Source: Streptomyces sp. I6 (GTDB lineage: Bacteria > Actinomycetota > Actinomycetes > Streptomycetales > Streptomycetaceae). From it: DNA of 64,000 nt. Made by a program: the position numbers and the translations under genes. The stretch lies in NCBI GenBank assembly GCA_003725745.1, contig RHDP01000001.1, positions 4,472,501 through 4,536,500 on the forward strand. The letters run 5' to 3'. The stretch's first letter is position 1, and each line of letters opens with the position of its first letter. The notes below the pieces were generated by a model. That model was not told the DNA's origin and made no database searches. It saw only the letters and a program-made list of their open reading frames with translations. Shown here one piece after another: positions 62,196 to 64,000 of the stretch.

Positions 62196-63616
62196 ATGAG
62201 CGACACCCCGGACGACGCCGTCCGTACGTACATAGCGGAGCACCGCGCGGCCTTCCTCGGCGACCTCGCCGAATGGCTCCGCATCCCGTCCGTCTCCGCG
62301 CAGCCGGAGCACGACGAGGACGTACGGCGCAGCGCGCAGTGGCTGGCGGCGAAGCTCCGGGACACCGGCTTCCCGACCGCCGAGGTCTGGGAGGTCCCCC
62401 CGGCCGCGCCGGGTGCCGCGCAGGGGCCCCGGCCGTCTTCGCCGAGTGGCCGTCCGGCGACCCGGACGCGCCCACGGTGCTCGTCTACGGCCACCACGAC
62501 GTGCAGCCCGCCGCCCGGGAGGACGGCTGGGACACCGACCCCTTCGAGCCGGTGGTGAGGGACGGGCGGATGTACGGCCGAGGCGCCGCCGACGACAAGG
62601 GCCAGGTCCTCTTCCACACCCTCGGCGTGCGCGCCCACCTGGCCGCCACCGGCCGCACGAGCCCGGCGGTGAACCTCAAGCTCCTCGTCGAGGGCGAGGA
62701 GGAGTCCGGCTCACCGCACTTCCGTGCCCTGGTCGAGCAGCGCCGGGACCGGCTCGCCGCCGATGTCGTGATCGTCTCCGACACGGGCATGTGGTCGGAG
62801 ACGACCCCCACCGTGTGCACCGGCATGCGCGGTCTCGCCGACTGCGAGATCACCCTGTACGGACCGGACCAGGACATCCACTCCGGTTCCTTCGGTGGTG
62901 CCGTGCCCAACCCGGCCACCGTCGCCGCCCGGATCGTCGCGGCGCTGCACGACGAGAACGAGCGGGTGGCGGTGCCCGGGTTCTACGACGGTGTCCGCGA
63001 GCTGACCGCGACCGAGCGCGAACTCCTCGCCGAGCTGCCGTTCGACGAGTCCGAGTGGCTGCGCGCGGCCAGGTCGTACGGGACGCTCGGCGAGGCGGGC
63101 CACACCACCCTGGAGCGGGTCTGGGCCCGCCCGACCGCCGAGGTCAACGGCATGGGCGGCGGCTACCAGGGGCCGGGAGGCAAGACGATCATTCCGGCCT
63201 CGGCCCGGCTGAAGCTCTCCTTCCGGCTGGTCGCCGGTCAGGACCCGGACCGGGTGGAGGACGCGGTGCGCACCTGGGTCGCGTCCAGGGTGCCCTCGGG
63301 CATCCGCCATGAGATCGCCTTCGGCGCGGCGACCCGGCCCTGCCTGACGCCCCTGGACCATCCCGCCCTGAGGTCGCTCGCCCGGTCGATGAGCCGCGCC
63401 TTCGACGGGCAGAAGGTCCGCTTCACGCGGGAGGGCGGGTCGGGGCCCGCCGCCGACCTCCAGGACGTGCTCGGTGCCGCGGTCCTGTTCCTCGGCGTTT
63501 CCGTACCGTCCGACGGCTGGCACGCGCCCAACGAGAAGGTCGAGCTGGCCCTGCTGCTGAAGGGCGTCGAAACCGCCGCGTACCTGTGGGGCGACCTGCC
63601 CGGCGCCCTCCACTGA
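62196..63616 (+). CDS. M20 family dipeptidase, frameshifted
   Basis: A metallopeptidase of the carnosinase/PepV-like group. The first frame has TYIAEHRAAFLGDLAEWLRI and PSVSAQPEH, up to about codon 75. One missing base in the G4-C4 run near 62423-62430 then shifts to the frame with GAPAVFAEW, VLVYGHHDVQP (metal His/Asp), MYGRGAADDKGQ (bridging Asp), LVEGEEESGS (catalytic Glu) and the dimerisation domain. The corrected length is about 473 residues. It cleaves dipeptides using two Zn ions, in the cytosol (no signal peptide). It is leaderless by sequence. nudC follows 66 bp downstream. Confidence 0.85.
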
Positions 63617-63682
63617 CAGACAGCCGGTCATGCGCAGAGAACCGACCGGGAACCGGCCAATCCGGGGGAGTGGGAAGCACCT

Positions 63683-64000
63683 GTGAGCACCTTCGACCAT
63701 GTCGCCGACGGCCGTCCCATCGGCCTCACCGCACCCAGCGGCATCGACCGCGCCGCGCACCACCGACTCGACGAGGCCTGGCTGGCGGCGGCGTGGAGCC
63801 ACCCGACGACGCGGGTGTTCGTCGTCTCCGGCGGGCAGGTACTGGTCGACGACACCCCCGACGGCCGTACCGAGCTGGTCACGACCCCGGCCTTCGAGGC
63901 ACCCCCACCGAGACCCACCGGTACTTCCTCGGCACCGACGAGGACGGCGTCAGCTACTTCGCGCTGCAGAAGGACTCGCTGCCGGGCCGTATGGACCAGT
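63683..64000 (+). CDS. nudC: NAD(+) diphosphatase NudC, N-terminal part (cut by window edge, frameshifted)
   Basis: The frame from GTG 63683 reads STFDHVADGRPIGLTAPSGI and LDEAWLAAAWSHPTTRVFVV, the N-terminal domain of NADH pyrophosphatases. It breaks at the C-run 63902-63906: one more C gives AFEAPPTETHRYFLGTDEDG. The Nudix box is beyond the window. NudC hydrolyses NAD(H) to NMN(H) and AMP and decaps NAD-RNA. Its place near adnAB matches Rv3199c, and this supports the identification. Only the N-terminal ~105 codons are visible. Confidence 0.72.
   Translation, partial: MSTFDHVADGRPIGLTAPSGIDRAAHHRLDEAWLAAAWSHPTTRVFVVSGGQVLVDDTPDGRTELVTTPAFEAPPPRPTGTSSAPTRTASATSRCRRTRCRAVWTS

Overview
The window looks like chromosomal core DNA from a Streptomyces species. 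It has very high GC, strong G/C bias at third codon positions, many GTG starts, frequent GTGA/ATGA overlaps, and Streptomyces-type families (DUF3117, DUF3107, DUF3152, MHYT sensor, AdnAB). No rRNA, tRNA, insertion sequence, prophage or CRISPR array was found. The gene order recalls two blocks of the Mycobacterium tuberculosis chromosome, as I remember them: about Rv1202-Rv1239c (dapE to corA) and about Rv3199c-Rv3211 (nudC to a DEAD-box helicase). Here the two blocks lie side by side.

Layout. 1-7.9 kb: a SirB1/transglutaminase-like gene (cut by the window edge), a GNAT acetyltransferase, 7Fe ferredoxin, dapC, a small secreted protein, a membrane-anchored transglycosylase-like protein with a duplicated 3' end, dapE, and a LOG-family phosphoribohydrolase. 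8.1-11.5 kb: a dihydropteroate-synthase homologue, a membrane/DivIVA-like protein, tag, an enoyl-CoA hydratase and DUF3117. 11.7-16.8 kb: an envelope-stress block of O-methyltransferase, sigE-type ECF sigma factor, zinc anti-sigma factor, HtrA protease and tatB. 17-23 kb: mrp, a CBS/PRC protein, a lipoprotein and corA. 23-32.6 kb: SUFU-domain, zinc-ribbon, PHP, MarC and NYN proteins, a hydrolase, a DEAD-box helicase with 102-bp tandem repeats, and a ferritin-like protein. 33-37 kb: DUF3107, TetR, a hydrolase and a DUF3152 metalloprotease-like protein. 37.4-42.2 kb: a four-gene operon that resembles part of a Pel/galactosaminogalactan-type polysaccharide locus. 42.3-52.6 kb: moeZ, two TAP-like lipoprotein hydrolases, an MHYT sensor, a kinase-like/flippase-like membrane protein and an alkyltransferase-like protein. 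52.8-60.6 kb: adnA and adnB. 61-64 kb: an exported beta-carbonic anhydrase, an M20 dipeptidase and the start of nudC.

Two genome-scale patterns matter for any reader. First, eight genes that are normally intact each need one extra base, mostly in a G or C run (anti-sigma factor, mrp, DUF3152, one TAP-like hydrolase, the flippase-like protein, carbonic anhydrase, dipeptidase, nudC). The simplest explanation is homopolymer under-calling in the assembly, so I annotate each as one gene over its full span. Second, nine genes have no Shine-Dalgarno sequence but carry a TANNNT hexamer 6-7 bases before the start codon, the geometry of leaderless transcription.

Most of the window is housekeeping: lysine/peptidoglycan precursor synthesis (dapC, dapE), envelope stress and Tat export (sigE, htrA, tatB), metal and sulfur chemistry (mrp, moeZ, corA), DNA repair (tag, alkyltransferase-like protein, adnAB) and NAD(H) turnover (nudC). 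The best candidate for a less-described system is the PelF-like/epimerase/spherulin-4 operon at 37.4-42.2 kb.
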